Source of the DNA: Gammaproteobacteria bacterium
GTDB lineage: Bacteria > Pseudomonadota > Gammaproteobacteria > SZUA-229
Reading direction: 5' to 3'
Assembly (NCBI GenBank): GCA_016764035.1
Contig: JAESSQ010000047.1
Location: 1-9,050, forward strand
DNA: 9,050 nucleotides
Shown here: positions 1-7,308 of the stretch, in pieces
Layout: each line of letters starts with the position of its first letter
Numbering within the stretch: position 1 is the stretch's first letter
Position numbers and translations under genes: made by a program
Notes under the pieces: generated by a model
Database searches by the model: none
Seen by the model: only the letters and a program-made list of their open reading frames with translations
What the model was told of the DNA's origin: nothing

Positions 1-1420
1 AGATTAATTGTTCATCACTTTTATATTCAAGTCCTTCATGATCAGCAAATATCTCACCAAAATTACGCCAGCCATACTCATCGATAGTTTCTCTTTTTTC
101 AAAAAAATTGTCCTTGCCACTAATCCCTCGATCGATCAATTTCTGTATGTCAGAGTTTTCAAAAACTTTTGGCAACCATGGGATAACTTTTGCATGGTAA
201 TAATAATCAAGAGGAATTCGTGGCGTTATATCAGCAATGTAAGCATCCAGTGCATTTTTATCATTACTAAAGTCTAAATAAAAAGTATGCCTTTTTCTTT
301 CTCCACCTTGAAGCTCGTAACTTTCAGAGTCTTTTTGTGGAAACAGGTTTAGCAATAATGTGGATTGCTCAACCTCGATACCCTTAGGAAAGTTTTGCCA
401 AAAATCGACGATATACGCAGTAATGCTACCCTCATCCGAAGCCACATTAATAACAGGGGTTGCTCTACTGCCATTAGCCAACTCAACATTCTTCTCAAAA
501 TACCGGTAGCCTTTATAAGCTAGGAGAACTTCTCCGCTGGCATTCATATGATTCTTACTCTGCCAGTTATCCCCTCCGCTGGAATGTTGCTCGAGTAGTA
601 ACTTTTCACTATTAGCCAACCGCCAATCAGCAGCATCAGATAACCTGATAGACGATTTGGGTTTTTCGTCGGTAGCTGCTAACTGAATTTTTATCGATAA
701 TGCTCTAAATACAAATGATCCCTTATCACCAAGGTCCCATACACCACCTGGATGCTCTGCTGCCTGTGAATTGGTGAGAGTAAAGTCACACTTCACCGTT
801 GACATGCCAGCATAAAACACAAGTTTTAAGTTGAAATCGGCAAGCTTCGAATTGTCTTTACGCTGAAAAAAACCATCGATACAGAAAACTTTTCTGAGCG
901 TATTCTTTGATTCAGAAATACGTATTGACGACACAGTCGTTTCAGCAATATCACCCAGGCTGTCCACGAGCACAACACCGCTCGACATATCGGATAACAA
1001 ATCTCGCTTCCCACACATTACCTGATCGAATATACCCAATCGTTTTTTATTAATAACAAATTGAGCCACACCGGTATCAACTAAATAGCTATCGTCGTCA
1101 TCACTTATTGATAGACGTGCAGCCTCTAATGAAAATGCGCCGTATGTATTGGCAGCAATGTCACAATCAAGTTGCAAAGTCACCTTATCGTTCGCTGCTA
1201 CACTTGCCTGAAAATCCAGCAATAGCCATTTTACACTACCGTCAGGCCAACTTGCTAACGAGGCCACATAAAAGGGCTCTGGTTTTCCTTTAAGGCATAA
1301 CCGCAAACGCGTCTGATCCAATATTGCTCCTTCTGGACAAGGGACACCGATGCTAAAAGGATGACTCTCTATCGAAAAATCATAACGATTGCTAATTTCA
1401 ACAGGTATTGACTTAAACAT
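1..1420 (-). CDS. RIFT-barrel / PcRGLX (YetA)-like carbohydrate-active protein, C-terminus cut by window edge
   Basis: An uninterrupted minus-strand frame of 473 codons runs from ATG at 1420 to the window edge with no stop, so the C-terminus is missing. The N-terminal part has W58-P-D-G-S-V-K-W65 after a G-V-P-x-P-E-G stretch, the signature I associate with the first RIFT-barrel domain of the PcRGLX/YetA family (exo-rhamnogalacturonan lyase-like). Near the edge, residues 447-462 (DEYGWRNFGEIFADHE) match the start of the family's alpha/alpha-barrel domain, so the part seen covers the first two domains and the beginning of the third. There is no signal peptide or membrane segment at the start, so the visible protein looks cytoplasmic. 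It follows the carbamoyltransferase by under 30 bases and is probably the next gene in that operon. A role in cleaving or trimming the locus polysaccharide is inference; the substrate is unknown. A TTG at 1432 is a competing start with a better ribosome binding site. Confidence 0.8.
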   Translation of the reverse strand, partial: MFKSIPVEISNRYDFSIESHPFSIGVPCPEGAILDQTRLRLCLKGKPEPFYVASLASWPDGSVKWLLLDFQASVAANDKVTLQLDCDIAANTYGAFSLEAARLSISDDDDSYLVDTGVAQFVINKKRLGIFDQVMCGKRDLLSDMSSGVVLVDSLGDIAETTVSSIRISESKNTLRKVFCIDGFFQRKDNSKLADFNLKLVFYAGMSTVKCDFTLTNSQAAEHPGGVWDLGDKGSFVFRALSIKIQLAATDEKPKSSIRLSDAADWRLANSEKLLLEQHSSGGDNWQSKNHMNASGEVLLAYKGYRYFEKNVELANGSRATPVINVASDEGSITAYIVDFWQNFPKGIEVEQSTLLLNLFPQKDSESYELQGGERKRHTFYLDFSNDKNALDAYIADITPRIPLDYYYHAKVIPWLPKVFENSDIQKLIDRGISGKDNFFEKRETIDEYGWRNFGEIFADHEGLEYKSDEQLI

Positions 1421-1429
1421 ATAAAAAAA

Positions 1430-1443
1430 CAACTGCTGCCTCT
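1430..1443 (-). promoter_or_regulatory. Shine-Dalgarno AGAGG and alternative TTG start for the RIFT-barrel gene
   Basis: On the minus strand AGAGG (1443-1439) is followed by six bases (CAGCAG) and then TTG (1432-1430), in frame with the ATG at 1420 and preceded by an in-frame TAG at 1444-1442. Measured to the ATG at 1420, the same AGAGG sits 18 bases away, too far for normal initiation. Translation may therefore start at TTG and add four residues (M-F-F-Y) to the protein. Confidence 0.45.
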
Positions 1444-1447
1444 ATTG

Positions 1448-3271
1448 CTAAGCTGCAATTGGACTAATCACAAGATATGGACCGATAACTAACACATCAA
1501 GATTACCATCTAGAAAAGCACGGATTGCATCGTGTGGATTACAAACGATCGGTTCTTCATGCATGTTAAAACTGGTGTTGATCAAACTGGAAATACCGCT
1601 TAGTTTTTCATACTCTTTAACAATATCGTAGTAGCCAGGATTAACTTCGCGTCTTATCAACTGTGGCCTGGCGGTTCCATCTATATGGACGGCTGCTGGG
1701 CAGTCTCGCTTCATCTCATCCGTACAATCAAAGGTTATCGTCATAAACTCAGCAGTATGTTCAGCGCCTTTGATATTGTAAAAATAACGCTCTCTTGCTT
1801 CATACAATGTCACCGGCGCAAAAGGCATAAACTCAGTACGACCCAATCGTTTATTTAGCCACTGATTAACTTCAGGCTCCTGGGCATGATACATAATTGA
1901 GCGATTGCCCAATGCACGCGGCCCGTATTCCATACGACCACTGAAACGTGCAACAACGGAGCCGTCAAAAATTAATTGCGCGACCTCTTTGGCAAGATTT
2001 TCAGGTTGGGTAAACGTAAGTCCATTCGCTTTTAACTCGTCTGCGATTTCTTTGTCTGTAAAGTCAGGACCAAAATAAGCATTGGTGATGGACTCTTGCG
2101 TTTTACCATCCCAGGACTGATACATTGCTGCACCGCTACCACAGCCACCATCGCCCATATTAGGATACACAAATATATTTTTTACTGCTTCAATCTCAAA
2201 TATTCGCTGATTCAATTTAACATTCGCAGTAACACCACCAGAAAGCACAATGGTATCTATGCCGGTTTTCTTTACCCAATATTTAACGAAGTTAACCGCC
2301 ACCACTTCCAGTACATGCTGATAAGCTGCAGCCACATCAATTTTAGAAAAATTTGCAGCCAGATATCGCGATAGATAAATATTATTAGAACCGAAAATTC
2401 TAAAGTCCCCGTCGCCCTGTTGAATATGACTTAACAAAATATCGCTTAACACATCAGGGTCACCATATGATGCCAACCCTACAATTTTACCTTCATGTCG
2501 ACTTGGTTTAAAACCAAGGCTTGATGTCACGTGTTCGTACAACGTTCCTAGTGAACTAGGATACTTCACACCGTGCAAACGTCTAATTTTTCCATTGGCA
2601 GCTTCGCTTACCGAGCCCGCAAGACCGGTTCCATAACCATCTAAAGTAATACATAAGGCACGCTCATAACCACTGGTTATAAAACTATTTGCCGCATGCG
2701 TCATGTGATGGTCCATACGCTTTATTTTTGTTTCGAGACCGTATTGACTTAAACCTTTTTCTAAATCTGTTTGCCAATACTGTAATGATTTCACGGCAGT
2801 ATCTGCCCAATTCTGTGAACCTCGCTTTGCGACTATACGAGAAGCTGCGGAACTGGTTCCAGCTATTTTATAAAAAAGTTCGTGCAAAAATCCTTTTTCC
2901 ATTTGCTCATTAGGATTCTTCAAACCATGAATTGCTTCTTTGTAATCATGTTTTTTTCTATTAGCTTCTTCGAGCAGTGCACTCAAATTTTCAGGTTTAA
3001 AATTATCAATAAACGCTGCCTCACTACGAATATTTTTATCAATAATTTTTTTCTCATCCTGTGCATCAGTAAATGCGTAAGCTACATGGTCTATTTCATC
3101 AAGCGAAGTATTGGTATACGCCAATGCATTTTTCAGAGCTTCATGAGGAAAACCATCTTGTTGTTTCACGCGTGTAAAACGTTCTTCTCCAGCCGCGTAC
3201 AATATTTTTCCATCTTCAACGATAGAAACAGTTGCATCCTTATCAAGCGGCGAAATGCCTAAGATTTTCAT
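1448..3271 (-). CDS. Carbamoyltransferase, NodU/CmcH/TobZ family
   Basis: A full-length 607-residue member of the O-carbamoyltransferase family, which moves the carbamoyl group of carbamoyl phosphate through carbamoyl-adenylate onto a hydroxyl, usually of a sugar. The N-terminal Kae1-like ASKHA domain shows D187-HHMTH-A193 (H188-x3-H192 is the likely metal pair), D211-GYGTG, S344-GG and G373-DGGCGSG for nucleotide and metal binding. The C-terminal YrdC-like domain shows E448-YGPRALGNRS and I564-NTSFN followed by EPIVCNP. No signal or membrane segment, so cytoplasmic. Start: ATG with GGAG (3283-3280) eight bases upstream; it overlaps the stop of the deacetylase-like gene as TAATG, implying coupling. 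Stop is TAG at 1450-1448. In an exosortase polysaccharide locus the acceptor is most likely a sugar nucleotide, lipid-linked glycan or polymer precursor (inference). Family assignment is firm; acceptor unknown. Confidence 0.93.
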   Translation of the reverse strand: MKILGISPLDKDATVSIVEDGKILYAAGEERFTRVKQQDGFPHEALKNALAYTNTSLDEIDHVAYAFTDAQDEKKIIDKNIRSEAAFIDNFKPENLSALLEEANRKKHDYKEAIHGLKNPNEQMEKGFLHELFYKIAGTSSAASRIVAKRGSQNWADTAVKSLQYWQTDLEKGLSQYGLETKIKRMDHHMTHAANSFITSGYERALCITLDGYGTGLAGSVSEAANGKIRRLHGVKYPSSLGTLYEHVTSSLGFKPSRHEGKIVGLASYGDPDVLSDILLSHIQQGDGDFRIFGSNNIYLSRYLAANFSKIDVAAAYQHVLEVVAVNFVKYWVKKTGIDTIVLSGGVTANVKLNQRIFEIEAVKNIFVYPNMGDGGCGSGAAMYQSWDGKTQESITNAYFGPDFTDKEIADELKANGLTFTQPENLAKEVAQLIFDGSVVARFSGRMEYGPRALGNRSIMYHAQEPEVNQWLNKRLGRTEFMPFAPVTLYEARERYFYNIKGAEHTAEFMTITFDCTDEMKRDCPAAVHIDGTARPQLIRREVNPGYYDIVKEYEKLSGISSLINTSFNMHEEPIVCNPHDAIRAFLDGNLDVLVIGPYLVISPIAA

Positions 3272-4263
3272 TATATAAGCTCCAGTTTATTTTTTAATAA
3301 TGTTGGCGTAGTCGCTACACCACCCATTGTAGTAAAGAAAAATTCAAAGTATTGGTGAAATGAGTCAAGAAACTTTTTTACATCCTGCTCAGTGTCCACA
3401 TAAGGCGTAGTGCCTGGCATGACCGTTGGACTATGAAAACTCCAGGTAAAAGTTCTTACACCTTTGTTATAAAGGAATTGTGTGATTTTTACATGCTCAT
3501 CATGTGTATAACCTTCAGGGGTAAGAACCAGGCGATCAACAACACCAAGTTTAGACAAAATGCCCGGCAGTTTAAATTTTTTGTAACCTTGAGAGAAATC
3601 AAAGAGGCCCTTCGACGCTGCACCTGCACTACCTACAAAAGATCCTGTAACAGGGATTTCCAGCAACTTTTTATCTTGATCAATCCAGAAAGGCTCTGCA
3701 TGTGCGGCACTATAATCTGGCCCCCCATCTGCACCATGATTAAACGAAGGACAATAGGATAAGTCTATATCGTAGCCAAGTTGTTTGAGTATGGCTTCGG
3801 TATTCGCACCAAAGCCGTAACGACCAGCTTTATAGGTTGTCGGTTGAAAACCAAAGTTATCATGAATAACCTGCGTTAAATTATTTAGTTTTTCATATTC
3901 TAGTGATTGCTCTAAATTACCTGGGTAACTGTTTTCTGCAATCATCTCTTCAGTCGCTGGAGGTGTTACCCATGGATGTAGATGCGCACCAATTTCACAA
4001 CGCTTATCGTTGTATATATCCACCAAATGCTGATAACCCTGTTGTTGCGAAGCGACAGGATAATCGATGACGTAACAAGGCGTGATACCGTACTCATCAA
4101 ATATATCTTGCACGCGATTTATATATTGCATTGCGACGACGGAAGTTGAGTTTCTATCTACCGGCTTATTCCAGTCAAATTCTTCTTCCGTATCGATCAC
4201 CACAATTAATTGTGGTGCTACATCAGGGTTAAGAGGAATCGCTTGCTTTGAATTGAGTATCAT
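3271..4263 (-). CDS. WalW-type polysaccharide deacetylase-like protein
   Basis: A 330-residue protein resembling the WalW branch of the polysaccharide deacetylase (NodB/CE4-like) superfamily, expected to remove N- or O-acetyl groups from glycans with a bound metal. Visible motifs are I23-DTEEEFDW31 at the end of the first beta strand, G92-AHLHPW98 as the second motif, K145-AGRYGFG, L201-EIPVTGSF and S275-FHSPT. The metal motifs differ from textbook CE4: motif 1 is D-T-E rather than D-D, and motif 2 is HxH (H94, H96) rather than HxxxH. No signal peptide or membrane helix is present, so it probably acts in the cytoplasm on precursors, or lacks classical export. Start ATG has a modest TGAGA about five bases upstream. 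It is separated from the exosortase gene by 63 bases and overlaps the carbamoyltransferase start by one base (TAATG). Similar genes accompany exosortase A loci (family knowledge). Activity is not proven by sequence. Confidence 0.8.
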   Translation of the reverse strand: MILNSKQAIPLNPDVAPQLIVVIDTEEEFDWNKPVDRNSTSVVAMQYINRVQDIFDEYGITPCYVIDYPVASQQQGYQHLVDIYNDKRCEIGAHLHPWVTPPATEEMIAENSYPGNLEQSLEYEKLNNLTQVIHDNFGFQPTTYKAGRYGFGANTEAILKQLGYDIDLSYCPSFNHGADGGPDYSAAHAEPFWIDQDKKLLEIPVTGSFVGSAGAASKGLFDFSQGYKKFKLPGILSKLGVVDRLVLTPEGYTHDEHVKITQFLYNKGVRTFTWSFHSPTVMPGTTPYVDTEQDVKKFLDSFHQYFEFFFTTMGGVATTPTLLKNKLELI

Positions 4264-4326
4264 TATTATCTCAATACGTTATTGGTAAAAGGCAAACATA
4301 AACATTTATATACTGACTTGTTTGAT
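4264..4326 (-). other. Short gap between exosortase and deacetylase-like genes
   Basis: These 63 AT-rich bases are the largest break inside the leftward operon. They hold a small inverted repeat CAATA-CGT-TATTG (about 4271-4283), too weak and without a T-run to be a convincing terminator, and the TGAGA ribosome binding site of the downstream gene. Read-through is the simplest reading. Confidence 0.4.
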
Positions 4327-5850
4327 TTATTGATCATTATGTAGTTGCTCTAATCTATTCGAAATATCGTCTGAAGATTCTTTCCAGAAGTTATAAATTT
4401 TTTGTCGTGTATTTTCTTTTGTGCCATCAAATTGCGTTGCGATCGATATTAATGACGCATCTGAACGCCCCTCAACAATTAGGTTATACGCTTCTATGGC
4501 TTTAGCTATATATAGACTGGAGGTTTCATAATTGCCAACACGGTACCAACTCCAAACCAACAATTTCTCATTCGAAAACTTTAATTCTGATTCAGTAAAG
4601 TTTTTATCTGATTTATTGAAATTGTTTGAGCGGGTTAATTTCCAATCACCGCCATAAGGATTAGTGATTTTATTACTTGTTGAAATCGCCTCTGCTCCTT
4701 GTCGTTGTACATGGTAATAGGCAATATCAAGTTGGATAAAATCATCGCTCATAACGTAACCTTGAGAAATAACTTTGTCCGGATTTACTCTCACAGGTTT
4801 CCAGCTAAATGATTTATCCGCGTTAAAATACCACCCAGAATAATTCTCTGGCAATTGCAATAACACAGGTTGTATCTCTGTATTCTTCACACTCGTAATA
4901 TAGTGAGAAAACGATGACACTGAAATCATCAATAATAAAACCACCAACAAAACACTTGATGGTGAGACATTTTTATGATTTTCTAATACACTATTATTTT
5001 CGTTTACGCTTTCATTTAGTGGTTCTTCAGGATCCCGCCAAAAGCTACCCAAGTAAAATAACATGAAGATAATTACTCCGAAGAATACCCACCCATAGAG
5101 CAAATGGTCAGCGCCAACGGCTAACTTCATGCCACTATAATGACCAATCATAACTATACCAAAGGCCCTCAGACCATTACCTATTATGGGCACGATCAAG
5201 GATAGTAGAATAAAAATTACTCGTTTTTTAGTAACGGTGTAATTTAAATACGCATAGATAGTACCTAGAAAAAATGAAGCAATGAGATATCGAACACCAC
5301 TACACTCCTCAACAACAGACCATGACCCTGTCGGCAATATAAATGACAGCCCGTCACGATAAACAGGAATACCAACCAGCTTGATTAATGCAATAGTAAA
5401 ATCTGCAGTAAATTGCATTAATGGCGCAATAAAGACTTGTCCAAATGGTATAGAAAAATACAAAAACAAAAGTGGAAAAAGAATATAAAGTATAATTTTT
5501 CGCCCGACGATAGCCCATACACTCGTTAAAATAATACTAATCATGCAAAACTGCTGAACAATTTCAACATCAACTACCGCACCGATTAGCCAGACAATCA
5601 ACAACATTAACAAGACTACATATAGACGAGGGCTCGGCTCTGGTTTCATTAGTAGCAACTGAGATTTTTTCTGCCAAATCAACCAGATCACAATAGGAAG
5701 AACCAAGAACCCATGTGTAAATGTTTCATTCACGGTCCAGACATGAACCATGGCGATGGTTGTGTTATAAAAAATTAGCGGTATGAGCAATATTGGCGCC
5801 AGGACAAGCACCAATGAATTTTTATTTAATGTTGAAAACAATCGAGTCAT
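4327..5850 (-). CDS. xrtA: Exosortase A with fused C-terminal EpsI domain
   Basis: A 507-residue inner-membrane cysteine protease/transpeptidase predicted to cut PEP-CTERM sorting signals and hand proteins to a surface glycan or anchor. Residues 1-275 are highly hydrophobic with about eight membrane helices and the early motif T43-x-THGFL-like (NETFTHGFLVLP). The catalytic set is intact: C183 in EECSGVR, R228 in NGLRAF and H249 in DHLLYGW. After a charged linker (about 273-297) one more membrane helix (about 298-316) leads to a periplasmic EpsI/DUF3485 domain, residues about 320-500, with the typical YYHVQRQGAEAISTSN stretch. Length and fusion match the XrtA subtype, which usually carries EpsI on the same chain. 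The start overlaps the upstream GNAT stop by four bases (ATGA) with a weak AAGAA, suggesting translational coupling. No PEP-CTERM protein is encoded in this window, so substrates must lie elsewhere. Confidence 0.95.
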   Translation of the reverse strand: MTRLFSTLNKNSLVLVLAPILLIPLIFYNTTIAMVHVWTVNETFTHGFLVLPIVIWLIWQKKSQLLLMKPEPSPRLYVVLLMLLIVWLIGAVVDVEIVQQFCMISIILTSVWAIVGRKIILYILFPLLFLYFSIPFGQVFIAPLMQFTADFTIALIKLVGIPVYRDGLSFILPTGSWSVVEECSGVRYLIASFFLGTIYAYLNYTVTKKRVIFILLSLIVPIIGNGLRAFGIVMIGHYSGMKLAVGADHLLYGWVFFGVIIFMLFYLGSFWRDPEEPLNESVNENNSVLENHKNVSPSSVLLVVLLLMISVSSFSHYITSVKNTEIQPVLLQLPENYSGWYFNADKSFSWKPVRVNPDKVISQGYVMSDDFIQLDIAYYHVQRQGAEAISTSNKITNPYGGDWKLTRSNNFNKSDKNFTESELKFSNEKLLVWSWYRVGNYETSSLYIAKAIEAYNLIVEGRSDASLISIATQFDGTKENTRQKIYNFWKESSDDISNRLEQLHNDQ

Positions 5851-6959
5851 TTCTTAACAACCGTATCGCGCACATTTGTTACTAAACACTTAATTTTTTG
5901 GCACATTTTTTCTATAGCAAAAACGACTGATGGCTTTTGCACGCTCAAGATAACAAGATCTTCAACTGGGTCAGACAATTGGCATTTATACTGACTGTAA
6001 CCACCCATAAAATCATATTTACGCATACCTTTATCTAGATAATATTGAGCCGCCATTGTATGAGCTACCAAGCCTGGCTTTAGCTGACCGTTAAACGCAT
6101 AATTAATACCTTGTAGGTAAAAATAAACATCTCCATCGACTATATGAAAATAAAGAATGGCAATCGTGACCTCGCCCGAGCTTATTTTCATTAGGTCGAC
6201 CGCGTTATTTTCTTTGGAGCTTTTTATTAAGTTTTCATGAAACAACACAAATTCTTTATTGTTAAACCCACTGCTTTCCCACCTTAAGACATGGTACTTG
6301 CCCGCTTCGTGGAAAAAAGCTATCGCCTCATCTACATCTTTCGCAAATTCATATTGTATCGGGCCATGCAGCTCTTCAAATAATCTTATCGACCGCCTAA
6401 TCTGGTAACGAGTATTCGAACTTAAAGTATCGATGTACTGTGGATTTTCACCTTGTATACAGGCAAGATTTTTTGAATAACACGGACTAACTAAACTGAC
6501 ACGAGAATTACGTATATCGCTTAAGATCTGGTCTGCTCGCGACCGGGTAATCATTGACAATATTATTTCATTCCAGTTTTCGTTACTTTTCTGTAACGCC
6601 TTCAAGCAAGCATTGACGGCCGCAACTCGAAATTTCTCGACACAGATGAAATCGTTATACTCCATCCAAATTTGGTCAAGAAGAGAATCGCCCATTTGAT
6701 GCAGACGATATTGTCGGGACTTAACAAAACCATGTCTTATTTGAGTCGAACAGGTAAAAAGACCAATAGCGACAATTTGTTTCTTATGCCAGGCAGAAAC
6801 AATAATCAACTCAGGTGTATACGATTTAAGCCAGCAAGAAATCCAAGACCATGTTAGAAAAAAAGGCAAGTTTTGCCCTTCCTGTATTGCCAACCATTGC
6901 TGCTGTAATTCTTCTACTTTATAACCATGGGTTATTTCAACCTCAAAGCCGTCTACCAT
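5847..6959 (-). CDS. BioF2/FemAB-like GNAT-fold acyltransferase
   Basis: About 370 residues with two GNAT-like halves, as in the CelD/BcsL and FemAB-like families (Acetyltransf_6). The N-terminal half has W-x-A-x7-PFFLTWSW-like substrate region; the second half has L-SSNTRYQIRRSIR, then the long beta-strand core AILYFHIVDGDVYFYLQGINY, the helix LKPGLVAHTMAAQYYLDKG and the family-typical YDFMGG-x-x-QYKCQLS ending. These enzymes transfer acyl or aminoacyl groups to amino sugars or cell-wall precursors; relatives are frequent in exosortase loci. No signal or membrane segment. I place the start at ATG 6959 because GAGGA (6969-6965) lies five bases upstream; a longer frame opens at ATG 6977 (six more residues) but its only purine-rich stretch abuts that ATG directly. 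It is the first gene of the leftward operon and its stop overlaps the exosortase start. The group transferred and the acceptor are unknown. Confidence 0.82.
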   Translation of the reverse strand: MVDGFEVEITHGYKVEELQQQWLAIQEGQNLPFFLTWSWISCWLKSYTPELIIVSAWHKKQIVAIGLFTCSTQIRHGFVKSRQYRLHQMGDSLLDQIWMEYNDFICVEKFRVAAVNACLKALQKSNENWNEIILSMITRSRADQILSDIRNSRVSLVSPCYSKNLACIQGENPQYIDTLSSNTRYQIRRSIRLFEELHGPIQYEFAKDVDEAIAFFHEAGKYHVLRWESSGFNNKEFVLFHENLIKSSKENNAVDLMKISSGEVTIAILYFHIVDGDVYFYLQGINYAFNGQLKPGLVAHTMAAQYYLDKGMRKYDFMGGYSQYKCQLSDPVEDLVILSVQKPSVVFAIEKMCQKIKCLVTNVRDTVVKK

Positions 6960-6969
6960 GCTTTTCCTC
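6957..6969 (-). promoter_or_regulatory. Ribosome binding site deciding the start of the GNAT gene
   Basis: On the minus strand GAGGA at 6969-6965 is spaced five bases (AAAGC) from ATG 6959-6957. The alternative ATG at 6977-6975 is preceded directly by AAGG with no usable spacing. This favours the shorter protein. Confidence 0.55.
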
Positions 6970-7049
6970 GTCACCATTCCTTGCCATCATCTCTCACGTG
7001 GTTATAAAAATAAAAACAGATAATAAATCTGCTAATAGATAATTGTTCC

Positions 7050-7063
7050 AAATATCCATATTT
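7050..7063. repeat. Inverted repeat AAATAT-CC-ATATTT, possible operator
   Basis: Two perfect 6-base arms separated by CC form a 14-base near-palindrome. It lies between the candidate leftward -10 box (7103-7098) and the GNAT start, where a repressor could act. AT-rich palindromes arise often by chance in sequence of this composition, so the operator role is speculative. Confidence 0.25.
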
Positions 7064-7097
7064 AATACTTTGGTTAATACCTAAATGTATCCATGAA

Positions 7098-7103
7098 ATT
7101 ATA
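7098..7103 (-). promoter_or_regulatory. Candidate -10 box for the leftward operon
   Basis: The minus strand carries a perfect TATAAT at 7103-7098. At 16-18 bases upstream there is only a poor -35 (around ACGGTT, 7126-7121), and no extended -10 TGn. If used, the leader to the GNAT gene would be about 130 bases. An activator could compensate for the weak -35. Confidence 0.3.
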
Positions 7104-7251
7104 GGATAGTTTTAAAGATTAACCGTATTGATTGAGATTGCCTTACTAAAAATTTCAAAACCCTGGGAATTAACCACCATAGACACACCTTTAACAACCT
7201 AGACTATAGAACACAAAAAAGAATATCTAAAAAATTCAGGCCAATGTTTTT

Positions 7252-7281
7252 TTGAAATATACAGTTAGACTATCAGATAAA
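7252..7281 (+). promoter_or_regulatory. Candidate sigma-70 promoter for the rightward unit
   Basis: TTGAAA (7252-7257, five of six matches to TTGACA) is followed after 18 bases by GATAAA (7276-7281, four of six matches to TATAAT). Transcription would begin near 7288, about 20 bases before the ATG at 7309. Matches of this quality are common in AT-rich DNA. Confidence 0.35.
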
Positions 7282-7308
7282 TTATTGACATGAAAAACGA
7301 ATACGCTC

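Larger units (their letters stand above)
6960..7308. other. Divergent intergenic regulatory region
   Basis: About 350 AT-rich bases separate the two divergent units. I see no convincing gene, structured RNA or rho-independent terminator. It holds candidate promoters in both directions, a perfect 6-base-arm inverted repeat (7050-7063) and a CACGTG palindrome (6995-7000). I looked for a sigma-54 motif (TGGCAC-N5-TTGC), which controls some PEP-CTERM systems, and found none. Confidence 0.6.

Noticed and set aside
8..277. Plus-strand 89-codon frame
   Set aside because: It lies opposite the RIFT-barrel gene, which has a long open frame with family motifs; the plus-strand frame has none.
2096..3262. 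Several plus-strand frames opposite the carbamoyltransferase
   Set aside because: They are antisense shadows of a gene with clear motifs across its length; their translations show no family features or ribosome binding sites.
4264..4326. Possible terminator between the exosortase and deacetylase-like genes
   Set aside because: The hairpin has only five-base AT-rich arms and no following T-run in the reading direction.
6995..7000. CACGTG palindrome upstream of the GNAT gene
   Set aside because: Six bases alone are expected by chance and no second copy or wider symmetry was seen.
7285..7290. Perfect TTGACA -35-like hexamer on the plus strand
   Set aside because: A -10 at normal spacing would fall at or after the ATG at 7309 and the sequence there (around CATGGA) does not match TATAAT.
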